This document shows positions 25,760-37,957 of a DNA stretch of 64,000 nt, piece after piece. Numbering within the stretch: the first letter of the stretch is position 1; every line of letters begins with the position of its first letter. The translations under genes and the position numbers were made by a program. Source of the stretch: Trichoderma breve (Eukaryota > Ascomycota > Sordariomycetes > Hypocreales > Hypocreaceae); NCBI RefSeq assembly GCF_028502605.1, contig NC_079233.1:1488001-1552000 (forward strand). The letters run 5' to 3'. The notes below the pieces were generated by a model that was not told the origin of the DNA, did no database searches, and saw only the letters and a program-made list of their open reading frames with translations.

Positions 25760-26492
25760 TCACCTTTCTTTGTCTTCCTCCTCCTTCTCCCTCTTGTAAA
25801 CCTGGCTCAGCCTGTCCAAGTCAGCGGTCGCCATCACGAGTCCCGCCACTACCAGCGGGCCTGCTCCTCGTTCTCCCACAGGAGTACTTCGAGGGCTCCC
25901 AATGTCAGAAGGGCTGTGCCGTTCTAACGAGCCTCGCGCCCTTCGCCTCCTCTCTCGTCCGTCTTGGAACCTCGGTATATCAAGCTGAGCGGTTGCTGAG
26001 CCTCGACAGGATTTTGGAGACTCCCAGGGGCGCCGACGGCGGAAACGGACAGCGATGCGTTCGCGAAAACTGTAGCCTGGTGGTGTGGTAGGCTGAGAGC
26101 GAGAGCCACGCCGACTATACTGGTGCTGCCATCCTCCCACTTGGCGCGTAGTTGCCTTGTAATATCTTATTAGTTATTTGGCTGCGTGATATAGGAATTC
26201 GTAGGCAATCAATTACCCAAGGCTGCCTTGTAGCGTTATTTAAATCCGGACACGATATCATGCACTGATCGATCATGCCCGGCGAGCCATTCTGTGTGGT
26301 AGCTGGCCACAGCTGTGAAGCTTGTATAGAATTCGATCTTGGTAGACCTCGGTCCCCCGAAAACAGCTTGCCACTTTGGGGTGGGCTCACATCGACCGGT
26401 CCGTCGGTTGGTTGGGTTTGGCCCAGTAAAGGAGAAGGCTGGCTGGAGGGTCGTGCCGGCGATTCGGGCGATTCGTTCGAGTTATTGTTCAT
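25760..26492 (-). CDS. Hypothetical basic, disordered protein (223 aa)
   Basis: Two exons (26217-26492 and 25760-26155) join in phase to 223 residues across a 61-base intron with a clear ACTAAT branch site and an AAG acceptor. The N-terminal half is rich in Pro, Ser and Gln (MNNNSNESPESP start), apparently disordered. The centre is Arg-rich (around residues 120-165, including RFRRRRPW and RERRRRARG), like a nuclear or nucleic-acid-binding segment. The C-terminus has a short Ala/Leu/Val stretch (PLVVAGLVMATADLDRL) and a highly charged Glu/Lys end. I recognise no family. The gene model is plausible because both exons are open, the phases agree and the branch site is well placed, but it is not proven. 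Confidence 0.5.
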
Positions 26493-26815
26493 TTTCGAGG
26501 ATTCGGTGAGAGGTTGTCGGCCGGGTCGTTAGGAGGTTGGGTGAGGGAGCAGCTGGTTATAGATGCTTTGAAGCGGAGTTGTTGCGATACTTAATTGCGC
26601 AGAGGCGCCATCTACCTGCATTCAATCAACAGTCAGAATTATGCAGGTTTGGGGAAAGGGGGGTTGAGCCACGCGCGATGCACGCAAAGCAGCCGCTCAC
26701 CAGGGCCTCATACTTTCCAAAGCACCATCTTTTCCCAGAATAATGTGAACTTTAACGACGGTTTAGACACACGTAACTTGCAGCTTCCTTATTTTTCATA
26801 AGACACCGCCGCTGA
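26493..26815. other. Short spacer
   Basis: 323 bases between the hypothetical gene start and the stop of the Zn2Cys6 gene, both on the minus strand. It should contain the promoter of the first and the 3' untranslated region of the second. Nothing else is seen. Confidence 0.5.
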
Positions 26816-28285
26816 TCATCCTGTTAAAACAAACCGTCCACGCCAGTCAGCATATAGCTGTGCCGCCTCCTGCTTTTGCAAAGAGTTGGGCGCATATTGA
26901 GCGACCAAGCTCGCTGCGGCAGTAACTTGCAGTCCAACGTTGAACGGTAAGGAATGTTGGCTCATCAAGTGCTTGGAATCCGCAAGGATAGCTGTCGACA
27001 GTGATTCTTGCCTCTTGGGGTCGCAATCTGATGCACTTGCTGACACGAGATCTCGTACGTTCACAAGAACTCGGATTATGCCTTCAAAATCAGCAATTCG
27101 GCCAGGACGGGCAAATTTGAAATTTGCTCCTTGGCCGTGACTCAAGTTCACATCGCCCATCTGCCGCTGCTCGATAGTGTCAAAGCTCAAAGTCTCTCCT
27201 TTAATCATCCGATTGCCTTCAGCAAGAAGTGTGTCGATGATATGGTCGAATTCGGTTTTCTCACGGTGCAAAAATGGTATCTCCATCCAAGTCGGAGACC
27301 CAAGGAACGACATCTTGCGAGTAGATAGTGTCACGTAGGACTGCGGAGAAGTAAGTATGATGTCGATGGCTAGTAGATTGAATATCCCTCTGGCTTACCA
27401 TAAAAAACCGTAGCTGCCAGAATATCTCGAAAAATGGCGATTCCTGACTGCCTTGAGGTCCAACTTGCTCCAGGAGTCCTAGAGCGCCATAAGCATGAGG
27501 GAACCAAGAATCAGTAGCCAGAGGCGCCATCATCTCGAATTCCAACAGTGCCATTGACATAAGAAGAAGATTTAGGATGGAGGCCAGGTGCTGATGCCTC
27601 TGCCATGGAACAAGCTGGTGGAGTTGGGCCTGGTGGCGCTCCAAGCCGCTGGAGTAATACTGATACGCCGCCGCTTTCAACGACGCATCATTCTCTGGAA
27701 GGGCTCTAAAAGCCACTTTCATGGCCTGGAAGGGTAGCAACATTCGCGATTGGAAGTCTGCCGAGAGTGCCAATCGAGGAATCGACAAGAACCATGGATG
27801 AGGCGTCCACGGCGATAAATGGTACGATCCGATTTCGACTGCAAGGCGAGATACCACTTCATGTACGCCACTGCCGATACTAGGAGGGATTGTGAATATA
27901 TTTGTCTGCTTTGTATTGGATCCATCAGCACACGCTCTTTTCAACTGATTAGGCAGCCCCTTACTTGATGACCCTGAAGCTGGCGAACGAGCTGCCGCTG
28001 CTGTTGTGACTGAGACTCTTAGCGACTGTTAGTAAAAGACACCCGGATGCCTCATAATGCGAATGATTTACTTGCCATCTACACTATGGATGAAAATAAG
28101 GCCTTCGGTGGACCCGGGGCACTTCTTGTTCAGCCGTGTGCATTGAGAGCAGTTCGGCAGCTTGTTGTCACACTAGGCCTCAGTTAGTTCTGACTTCTCT
28201 CCTCGGCTGTACGGACTTTGCTTGCTTTTATTTTTCTTCTTCTGCATGTCTGGCACGCATGAACTCTCTGAGAACCCAGTCTCAT
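26816..28285 (-). CDS. Zn(II)2Cys6 transcription factor with fungal-specific domain
   Basis: Four exons (28226-28285, 28072-28172, about 27399-28017, 26816-27340) give about 434 residues. Cysteines 11, 14, 21, 28, 31 and 38 form a perfect C-x2-C-x6-C-x6-C-x2-C-x6-C binuclear zinc cluster. It appears only when intron 1 (28173-28225) is removed between Lys20 and Cys21, and that intron begins with GC, not GT. The linker is Ser/Ala-rich. The rest resembles the Fungal_trans_2 regulatory domain, with the conserved-looking LLNLLLMSMALLEFEMMAP helix region. Intron 2 (about 28018-28071) has an AAG acceptor in my model and its exact ends are uncertain by a few bases. Expected role: DNA-binding regulator of a metabolic or transport pathway. 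The neighbouring MFS exporter starts upstream on the same strand and is a candidate target. Confidence 0.85.
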
Positions 28286-28812
28286 TTTGCCTTGGGTAGG
28301 AACTAGGCTTTCTCCTATTTCAAGGTAAAAGTATAGAATGTATATGTAGGTGAGAAGAGTCGCGATCCACAGCTAGACGCCTCAAGTTGAACGAAATCGG
28401 ATGAGTAAGCAGCCTGGTTTAACGCCGCACGAACAATGACCCTCTGCTCGCCGCTCGTCTCCGGCATAAACACTGCTAAATTCTGTATACTCGAATTCAA
28501 ACCCTTCTTCATTATTATGAGGCCCAGAAGGGGCCATTCAGCAAATAATAAGAATGATAATGATGATGGTACGTGTACTTTACACATTTCATGGCTTCCT
28601 CTGTGAGCACTCCGTACATGTATTCTATTGCCACCTAGGTTCACAATGGTGTTTCTGTCATCCATCACATATTCCTCAAATGAATTCTATTCCAGCCCAG
28701 ACGTAGAATAAAATGAAAAATGAAGGGTTGAAAATCGCAGTTCGCGGAGACGGCTAGGTATCATTAAAAATTGACGGAGACCTAGAGATTGTCCCTTCCC
28801 TTCTTCCGTCTC
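28286..28812. other. Promoter region of the Zn2Cys6 gene
   Basis: 527 bases between the start of the regulator and the stop of the MFS gene on the same strand. No gene seen. A short AT-rich stretch near 28,540-28,570 is the only feature. Confidence 0.5.
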
Positions 28813-30473
28813 TCAATGATTTAAATCGCTCCTGGCTCGAATCTTCTCCCCCTGGAAATACACCCAAAGGGGCAACGGGATGCCTATTGCGATGCTCAAT
28901 CCGCCAAGGAAAGAATATGTTCCCCCCAGTCCCATCGCATCAATCATTTGTGGGGCGAATAGGGGGATGGCGAATGCAAGCAGCGAGCGAGCGAGCGAGG
29001 CAGCGGCCAGTGCAGCAGCCGAATATTTGAATGCGTCAATAAAGTACAGCTGCAGCGGCAGCAAGATGGACATCATGCCGAATCCAAAAATGGACGAACC
29101 AATGATGGGCAGCATCCAGTGTTGGTGTGTCTGTGCTGTCCAGCCGAACCAGAAGAGCCCGATGGGGACGGCAACGGAACCGAGAAGCATTCCCGGCATG
29201 CGAAACTCGGGCTTTGGGATACCACCATTCTTCTTGGTCAACTGATGACCGGAGCGTTCGTGTCAGTTCGTTTACAGGAGATGGCGTGAGGGAAGTTTCG
29301 GCACTTACATTGTGATAGACGGTATTTCCAACCCATCCGCCCAAAGCCGTGGCACATAGCTCTCCAAGTCCGCCTCCTATGTATGTCAGACCGGTTGGGC
29401 CAGGCTTAAATCCATAGGTCTCGCCAAATATTGTTGGGAAAGTCGTGAAAAACATGTTGAGGAAGCCGTAGACACTGTAGGTGGTTGTTGTCAGTGGACA
29501 CTGTCGAGAAGTCTTGGAATAAAGATATATGTACTAACAGTGCTCCGTAGAAACTCATGATGAAGCAAATAGGGCTTCTTGTGAGAAGCACCAAAGGCCG
29601 TATAGCTGCTTCTCTAGCTGACCCCGTCAGGGGAGTAGAAGACTGTGTCCGCTTGTCGTCAGCCGACGTCTCTGCCTTTTTATTGAAGAGCCCTGTTAAT
29701 CCTCCACTCTGCGAGCCACGTTTTGATTGGATGATTGCATGATCGGTCTCGGGAAGAAGAAAAACGCTAAGCACCAAGGCTACAGCACCAAGAGCAGCCG
29801 TGAGAACAAATCCGTACCGAACTCCAACTGTCTGTGTCAAATATCCTCCCATGATGGGGCCAGTCGGGGGTCCTATCAGTAATCCCAAGCCATAGATAGC
29901 ACTGGCTGGGGCTCGCTCCTCCAAGATGTAAAGATCGGCTATGACAGCTCCCGCAATGGATATCGGTGTCGACGCTCCGATGCCAGCCAAGAACCGGAAA
30001 GCAATCAGTTGTCCAGTTGACTTGGCGAAGATACACCCAATACTAAAAGCGGTGAATATGACGCTCGATATGTTAATCACCCACCGCCGACCATACATCT
30101 CAGACAACGGGGCAAAGGCGAGGGGGCCAAGCGCCCAGGCCAGGAGATATATCGTCAGAGTCAATGCCAGAACGGTATCGGATTTGATGTTGTATTTTTC
30201 TGCCAACTCTGGCAAACCGGGTGCCATGATGGAACTCGCGAGAGGACTATAGAAAGTAAGAGAGAGAACATCCATGTACATTCATCCGATGGTGAAAACT
30301 TACGAGATGAATGCTTGAAAGGAGACCAAGCCAATTGTCTGGTACTTCTTCGATCGAGGCCAGTTCAAAGGATTGTCTTCTGATTCCAGCCATATTTGTT
30401 CAGTATCTTCAATCTCCGAGTTCAAGGCTGACGGAGCCGTGACAGCAGATTTCTCCATGTCTGTGGTCTCCAT
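28813..30473 (-). CDS. MFS drug:H+ antiporter (DHA1 type)
   Basis: Four exons (30304-30473, 29539-30246, 29309-29474, 28813-29241) give 490 residues. The 57-residue acidic N-terminus ends in NPLNWPRSKK, a signature just before TM1 of fungal DHA1 transporters. SPLASSIMAPG crosses the first junction, followed by LSEMYGRRWV (motif A, loop 2-3), FRFLAGIGAS and GLLIGPPTGPIMGG (motif C of 12-helix antiporters). It is a plasma-membrane H+ antiporter family that exports toxins, drugs or metabolites. It lies 527 bases from the Zn2Cys6 regulator. METTD is chosen because it is the first ATG; a second Met lies five residues later. Confidence 0.9.
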
Positions 30474-33400
30474 GATGGCAATTCGCTTCTGCTTCTGCTT
30501 CTCGAGGCAATTTCCCTAGGGATGCCATTGTTGAGAGCGTGTTTCTGGTATTTATAATCATCGTGAAAGCAGATAATGAAGGGTTTTGCAAGTTACGGTA
30601 AGAAAAATGTTGTCAAGTTCTCGGTACTCTAACTTTATACAGAAGAATGGGCCAAGGGGAAATGTTTCCAATGTGATGTGATATCAAGCAATGGCCAGAG
30701 GCATATGAATGGCAGCTCGGGAGACTAGCCTATTCGGGATAGTGCGATTCTTGATCGAAGACATTGAACCTCAAGCTGCAGAAATGGCACGAGTAACTGC
30801 TTCTTATTCTAAGCCAAGAGCTCCTTTAGTTGGCAACTCTTGTTGTGCGTGAATGAAAGAGAAACCCATACCAAGATTTCTAATGGGTAAAAGCCTTAAT
30901 TTTGACTGCCTGTAACGTCTCATGGCTCATCGTGGCCTTGGAATATTAGATGATTGTAGTTTTTATAGGGTAGCTACCAAGTAGGCAGATTTTAACGGCT
31001 ATCACGAAAGCTGAATCAAGCGGGTATACATGGAGAGAAAAGAATATCCAAGACGCTGCTGTTTAATGTGAGCAAGATTTGGACAAAAAAAAAAGCCAGT
31101 GAATATGGTTTGTGAGAGGGGAAGAAGAAGCATGGAAGCATCGGATGTACGAGCATAATCGTAGCATCACATGTTGGCTGTTGGTTGAAGCTCGATCTTA
31201 CAGGCGATATCATGTGCACCACAGAGGTACATGTAGGTATTTCCACGGAGTGTCCGCATATAACAGCACGAACTCAATCACTTTTGGGCGCACAACTACT
31301 GTGTTACAGTACGATACATGTTAGATGGCGATAGTACTATCTCACTCGAAAATCCGTGAACACAAGAACCTTGTTCCGTGGGTTGTGAAAAGATCGACAC
31401 GACCGATCATGACGTCGATGACGCCATGGTACTAAGACCAAAGTACCTCCACTGTTTGACTGTCTCTCGGTCAAGGAGCTGCTGACCTTGATGTTTGCTT
31501 GAAGAAAGTATGTATCTAGAATGATAACTGGAATCAAAGGCAAATTCACATGTAATACTGAGCGTGTACCGGTAAGCGTGCAGTAGACGTTTCACTGGCC
31601 GCCGACGTGAGAGCTCCTGCGCAGTAACCTGAGGCTGCCCCCTAGGAAGTTTTACTATAATATTATCCGTGTGTCGGCAGATGCATCCTTTTGAAGCAGG
31701 CGATGCGACATGGGGGCGACGGCGACAGGGCATCGATTACCTACAGCCTAAAGAAGAAGCTTCAATTCTTCTTGTCCGTGGTTCTCCTCTCTCTTCATCC
31801 TTCTGTGGCCTGTCCCGGGCTTTGCCTGTGCGCGTCCAACGTAGCAAGAATCGGGTTCCGGGATTCCATTACCTTTTCTAGAAGACAGGGAGACTTTTCT
31901 CCATCGGCAGCAGAAATGAGAACTGGAGACAGGATTCAGGGATGGGCGACAGCAATGTTTCTGAGCGAGAGGGGCTGAGTGCTTGTGCACGGCGCCAAGA
32001 TATTACCAGTATTTATGCGCTGGCCCGGCAAGTTTCGGCCGGCATGGCTTAATATAATGGGAGAGGCAGTGCTGACAGGGCCACCTTTTTTCCTTATGGA
32101 TTTTTATTTGGGTGGCAGGAATTGATTACGGAACATGGAAGCTCAAAGCAGAGTGGATGGGCGAATGCGATTTGATCCGTATTCGATTGATCCTTTAAAC
32201 GTTAGGTTAGTGCCAAGCAGAGACGCTCAGGGGGGAACGAGTTTTAGGGAGTGTTCAATTTGATGTCAGTGTGCGGAGTTACCTGTTGGTGCGTGATAAA
32301 TACAGCGCAAGGACGGGTACCACCATTTCGGCTGGAATGGAACATTAGCCCTGCCGCCAATCCGCAGAGCCGTGGAAGTTGTGCAGACGGCGCCATGATA
32401 CGATCGTCCAGATACGGAGTAGCAGTTCTTAAGTCCATGTGAGGAACTCCGGAGCTCAGTCTTGAATTGTTCTTTTTCCTCTCACGACATGGGCAGATTG
32501 GACACCGTGATTCTTCTTAGTAAGCCGGTTTCACCCATGCGGAATACGATGGATGGATTTGTTTGCTCTCGTCTCCCCCCTGCTTGGTGCGGGCATGTTG
32601 GTGGAACGGTTTGAAGGCATTAGGCCAGAGCGCCAGAGCCTCCTGTAAATCATTTCTGCGAGTCACCATACGAGCAATACCGCCAAGTTGTCCGCTTCGG
32701 CATCCAAATGCGCACCTGTGCAGTATCTGCTCCATTATAATTGCATCTTACGCGTACGTACGAGTATGAAGACAGTACCTTAGCGGTACATGCACATGCA
32801 AGTCTGCCGTGGCACGCGCGCTGGGGGACCACGATGCGACAGAATCTTGGCCAGCGCACAGAAAGCACTGCCTCAGATCAGCAGCGCGAACTCAGCTGAA
32901 CCAGGTCCAACGCTGGCTGACACCAAAAGACTGTCACTGTGTGTGTGCCCTTCCAATCGTCCATCCGGTAGCAGTAGCAGAGGTTCAGTACATTGTGATG
33001 CCATTGATTCCATCCATTTGATGATATCGATCCCGTGCATGTTGAGTCAACAACATTTGTGCTGCCGCGATGGGACTCTCACAGCGGCTGAGCGGCCGCC
33101 CACTGGAGCCTCTCCATCAAGCATCGGCAGGGCTCCAGCGTGCTATGCAGCAAGTCTCCAGGTTTTTCCAAGTTCCACGGATGTTCAAGCAACAAGTTCC
33201 CATCAACTGCACGCTGATCCATTTTTTCCCTCGCCCATTTCCGCTGCCAACCCCCTTGACCCATTAGCGCAGCCCGGAGGAAACGACAAACCCGCCACTG
33301 CCCAAGACCAGCCTCATTTCAATTTTCCACGTTGGACCCCGACAGCCCGCTGCCAGATTGTCCCTGGTAGGGCCAGAAGGGCAAGGAACAGTACAGTAAG

Positions 33401-33907
33401 CCTCCGAGCGCTGCGTTTTGCGTGTTCGTGTTCCAACGTTGCTCGTTCTCTTTCCATTTCCATCATCAAACTCCATCAAAAGCACACCAGGCATCATCGA
33501 TACACGAAAACCGAGCAAACAAATAGCACAGCACTGTAATCCTGCATAGCGTCCCCCCGAAGAGCCCTAAACGTGCACTCAGCTCTCCCCTGGCTGGCCC
33601 TTCTAGGCGCCGTCCCTCGCTGCAGCCCCCGGGCTATTCGTCATCCAATCCCCCCCCCAGCGCTGCGCCAGTGGGTCGGCGCGCCAGTCTTTCCTCGCTG
33701 CTGCTGCTGCGTTAGTTCTGCTTGTCTCTGCCCAATCTCCTGCACCATCCAATCCGCGAGAATCAAGCCCGGTGCAACGACCTTCTTGGCCGCTGCCAGC
33801 AATCCCCCATCCCATCACCACTCACACTCGCCCATCGATCCAGGAAGCATCGCTCAATTGGTAGCATTTAGCACCCGCCTGCCGCTCGCGTCCGCCGTCG
33901 CAGCGAA
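30474..33907. other. Long spacer between MFS exporter and mss4
   Basis: About 3.4 kb without a supportable gene, flanked by divergent genes. It holds the MFS promoter at the left. At the right (from about 33,400) CT-rich sequence looks like the mss4 promoter and leader. Open frames here, the largest 32,790-33,539, lack homology, good starts and domain-like composition. Confidence 0.55.
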
Positions 33908-36900
33908 ATGCCCTCGTTCCTGACCCAAGACAACCCGACAGTCTTTTCCAACGGCTCCGTAATCAAGCTCAGCGACCACTTCGGTGCAAAGGACCAGGCG
34001 AATGAGGCTTCCATAACCGACGCCCGGTCCTACGCCGTCCATGAGCGCTTCGACGAGAGCTCGACACTGTCCACCCGCGACTCGGACGTTTCGGACTCGC
34101 CCGTGCCCTTGAGCGACCTCGACCGGTGGAGAGACGACGCCAGCGGCAACGAGACACGTCCTACCAGCATGAGCTCTCTCTCCAACGGCAAGAGTCTGCC
34201 TGGCGGTTACGGCGTCCAAGGCTTTGGGCAAGATCTGGACGTGCAAGACGTTGACCATGCCCTGTCCAATGGCACCGCCTTTTCTCTCCCTCATCGCTCC
34301 GTGCCACAGACCAGCAATGGGCTCGAATTCTCGCATGCAGCTGCAGATGCGGCCCGCAAGCCAGCGAGCAATCAGAATCACAGGGCATCGACAAGGAGCG
34401 TCCAGGACGATGTCTCTGCTACCTTCACCCGACCAACTCCGCCCCCCACAGACGCCGAGTCGCACAGCCCGCCTCAGCCTTGGACACCGTCTCTGACACC
34501 TGCATCGCCCATGGCGTCCGACCTCGCCCTGCCGCAAAACTACAACAGCAGCATCAACCCCCAGCGATTCTCATCTCCCGCAACCTACCAGCCCAGCGGC
34601 TCCAACTCGGCGCCCTCACTGTCCGCTCACTTGCAGCCCCCAGGCCCCGGCATGGGACCCAAGCAAAGACATACGCTTGAGGTGCCCAAACCACCATCGG
34701 GCAGAACCTCGAGAGAACTCGATACCGCCCAGGCCAGCGGACGCTTCTCCCCCACAGTCGCCAGCCCTACCGGCCGCGCCGCTTCCTTCAGCCTGGCCCG
34801 ACGGACAACGAGATCCATGCAGTCCGATGCCCCCCGGGACGAGATTGCTCCCGACGAAGATGCCATGCGATGGGCCGAAGTATATCGACAGAAGCGGGCC
34901 AGCAAGCGGAGACGGAAGGAGGAAGAAGATGACGACCGCGTCTTGGTTGGCACCAAGGTTGACGAGAGCCATGCTAACTGGGTGACGGCCTACAACATGC
35001 TAACGGGCATCCGTGTTTCCGTTTCGAGGACAAACGCAAAGTTGGACCGCGAATTGACCGATGCAGACTTTAATGTTAAGCAAAAGTCTACATTTGATAT
35101 GTACGTCAACGCAACCCTGATCCCCTTATTAACCTCTTCATGCTTTGCCTAGCGGACTGCTTTGTCTCGTGTGGCGCCATCAAATGCTAACATTATCGCG
35201 TCTCCTCAGCACCGGCAACGAACTCGTTCCCTCGGCCAAGTACGACTTCAAATTCAAAGACTATGCTCCTTGGGTCTTCCGTCATCTACGAAACGCCTTC
35301 CGTCTAGACCCGGCCGACTATCTCATGTCCTTGACTGGCAAATATATACTCTCGGAGCTGGGCTCCCCGGGCAAGAGCGGCAGCTTTTTTTACTTTTCTA
35401 GAGACTACAAGTACATCATCAAGACCATTCACCATGCTGAGCATAAATTTCTGCGCAAGATCCTCAGGGAATATTACGAGCACGTCACCAAGAACCCGAA
35501 CACATTGCTGTCTCAGTTTTACGGCCTCCACCGAGTCAAGATGCCCTACGGAAAGAAGATTCATTTCGTCGTCATGAACAATTTGTTTCCCCCGCACCGA
35601 GATGTCCACACCACATTCGATCTCAAGGGATCGACTATTGGCCGAGATTATAGAGAGGAAGACTTGGACAAGAACCCTCGCGCGACCCTCAAGGACTTGA
35701 ACTGGCTCCGACGAAAGCAGAACCTCGAACTGGGTATTCAGAAGAAGAAGCTGTTCCTTGAGCAGCTACAACGGGATGTGGCCCTCCTCAAGCGTCTCCA
35801 TATCATGGACTATTCCTTGTTGGTTGGCATCCATGATCTTTCCCGTGGAAATGAGGAAAACCTGCGTGGAAAGACTTTGCAAGTGTTTAACCCTGGCGGC
35901 GAGAAAAGCACCGACGACGATCTCCAGGCTTCCCTTCTGCGAACACCGTCAAAGCTGGAAAATTATCGCAAGGCAAAGGAACTGCGGCAGATGGTCCAGA
36001 AAGAACGCCCAGTGCCCATGGGCGTGGCCAACGACCAGATGCCCGAGGAGGTGGGCGAGGATCGTCGTGGGCTTCTTTTCAACCAAGACGACGGTGGCTT
36101 CAGAGCAACCCACGAAGACAATGAACCGGCAGAAGAGATTTACTACCTGGGTGTCATTGATTGTCTGACTCACGTAAGTCGTAGGATGGCGCCGTGTCGC
36201 TACTCAGCTTTGTTGAAATCTTGGCTAACATCTAGATAGTACGGAATGATCAAAAAGATCGAACATTTCTGGAAAGGTCTCTCGAATGACAAGAGCAAAA
36301 TATCCGCTTTGCCACCGGACCAATACGGAGATCGCTTCTACCACTTCATCCAAGGTATCACCATGTCCGCTGAGGAGGCGAAACGAGAACGCGCCCGCAG
36401 AGACCAAGAAATGCTTGCTCAGGCACAGAAGCAAGAAAGGTCGAGGCAGAGCACGATTCCCCCGATGCCGATGCACCAGCCCCCACCGCCTCCAGTCGGA
36501 ATACACTCTAATGGGCGAACGCCTGAGGCTCAGATACCCGAGCGAACACTCAAGACTACCGCCATGCCCGGCGCCCGTGACTCACAACACGAGGCCGTTC
36601 TTCCCGTGGTAGAAGAAGCCGGAGAGAGCAGCCGAGACGATACGGAACGATGGGTTCAGGGTACCTCTTGGAACAACATGGCCGAGCCCAGCCGCGCCCC
36701 TCCGCCGACCCCTCCTCCTCACGACCAAACCTATCTCAAGCCCGACAGCTCTGATAGTGGCTACGGCGACAACAGCAACGGCACTGTGAGCAGGGACAAC
36801 TCCCTCAAAGTGGCTCGACCGACGAGCCGAGGGAGTCTGAACAAGCATCTACCGCCGCTCCCCAAGAAGGAGAACTCGCAACAACCAGGTGGAATTAGAA

Positions 36901-36911
36901 TGGTTCAGTAG
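33908..36911 (+). CDS. mss4: Phosphatidylinositol-4-phosphate 5-kinase
   Basis: Three exons (33908-35100, 35210-36173, 36240-36911) give 942 residues. The first 390 are Ser/Pro-rich and disordered. The PIPK catalytic domain follows from about residue 397: [11 protein letters not shown] across the first junction, [18 protein letters not shown] (ATP-site lysine), DLKGSTIGR (535-543), an activation segment with [11 protein letters not shown], and [10 protein letters not shown] (597-606). [24 protein letters not shown] crosses the second junction. The C-terminal tail is Pro-rich and disordered. The kinase converts PI4P to PI(4,5)P2 at the plasma membrane, controlling actin, endocytosis and polarity (Mss4 in Saccharomyces, Its3 in fission yeast). 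The long N-terminal tail is common in filamentous fungi. Confidence 0.95.
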
Positions 36912-37856
36912 ACGGACTACAACCTGTTGGACCTCGACTCCGTCGCTGATGGATTGGAAATTGATTGGTATTACGACAAAGCACGGCATGGCGCATAAAA
37001 TCAGCGATGTTCACTATAAACAAAGGGTCCAGACTTTAACCCATATTTTTTTTTCTCTGATGATTCCGCATGAAGGACAAGGAAACGGGTCGGGCGGAAT
37101 TGCTGGGCTCTATGATTTTAAACACTGTTTTGCAACATAATCAGCACCTCGCGTTTTCTCTTTTTTCTCTTTTCATTGCTTTATTTTCTTTTCTCATCCC
37201 GTTTCTACCCTCCCCATCCCTGCTTGACGGCCATTGCGTTTTTCTTCTTCTCCCCATCTGATTGTTTCCTGTTGGCCAAGCTCTTTCCTGTCCTTTTGAT
37301 TGGGTTCATATCTTTCTTCCTTTTGTCCTCTGAGGAAACGGCATCTTTTACTCTCCACGTGTCTTTTGTCTCAGTTTTCTTCTTTTCTTTTTGAGTCTTG
37401 TTTTTTCCTATGTGTGACATGGGAGCGGAGAGAAACAGCGGCGGAATGGGCGTGCAGATTGTTTGTTTGTTGTAGGTTGAAAGAGAAGAAAAAAAAGAGA
37501 AAGACAGAGAGAAGGGAAATTTGTGCCCCCCGTTGTTGGGGGCTGTGGTTGCAAAGTGTGCTAATATTGGCTTTTATTACAAGACGTGGATGATACCATT
37601 GACCGCATTCGACATACATACAGACAGTTGATATTTTTTTTTTAAGTAGATTCGGTTGTTTATTTACCTGCATCTCCATGCTCTCGAGAATTTGCTTTGT
37701 CTTTCTTTTTCTTGTGACTGTCCTATGCTCTATTGTATGTGGTGGTGTGAGATATGGGTAGGGAGGTGGTCGACTATCAATCTTTTTGGGAGAAACCATT
37801 TGAGCTGTTTACCTTGATAGAAGCACTTTTGGCCGAAGGTTTTCAACGCATAGCAT
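36912..37856. other. mss4 3' region
   Basis: About 0.95 kb between mss4 and the tRNA gene. It is rich in pyrimidine tracts (37,150-37,400) and contains a T-run near 37,630-37,642. Probably mss4 3' untranslated sequence; no gene seen. Confidence 0.5.
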
Positions 37857-37957
37857 GGGCGGATGGTTTAGTGGTATAATTTTCCCTTAGCATCGTGGAA
37901 CCAACTGGTTGCGCAACCGCATGGGAAAGGTCCGGGGTTCGATTCCCCGTTCGTCCA
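37857..37957 (+). tRNA. tRNA-Ala (anticodon AGC) with a 29-base intron
   Basis: The sequence folds as a cloverleaf. The seven-pair acceptor stem (GGGCGGA with TTCGTCC) contains G3-U70, the alanine identity pair. The D-arm begins GTTTAGTGGTATAA. The anticodon stem is TTCCC with GGGAA, and the T-arm is CGGGG-TTCGATT-CCCCG. The anticodon AGC lies at 37889-37891. An intron at about 37893-37921 sits one base 3' of the anticodon, the standard nuclear position. The mature length is 72 before CCA addition. The D-stem has one weak pair. Confidence 0.9.

Noticed and set aside
32790..33539. Plus-strand frame of 249 codons upstream of mss4
   Set aside because: CT- and CA-rich leader-like sequence with no family motif; more likely promoter and 5' leader.
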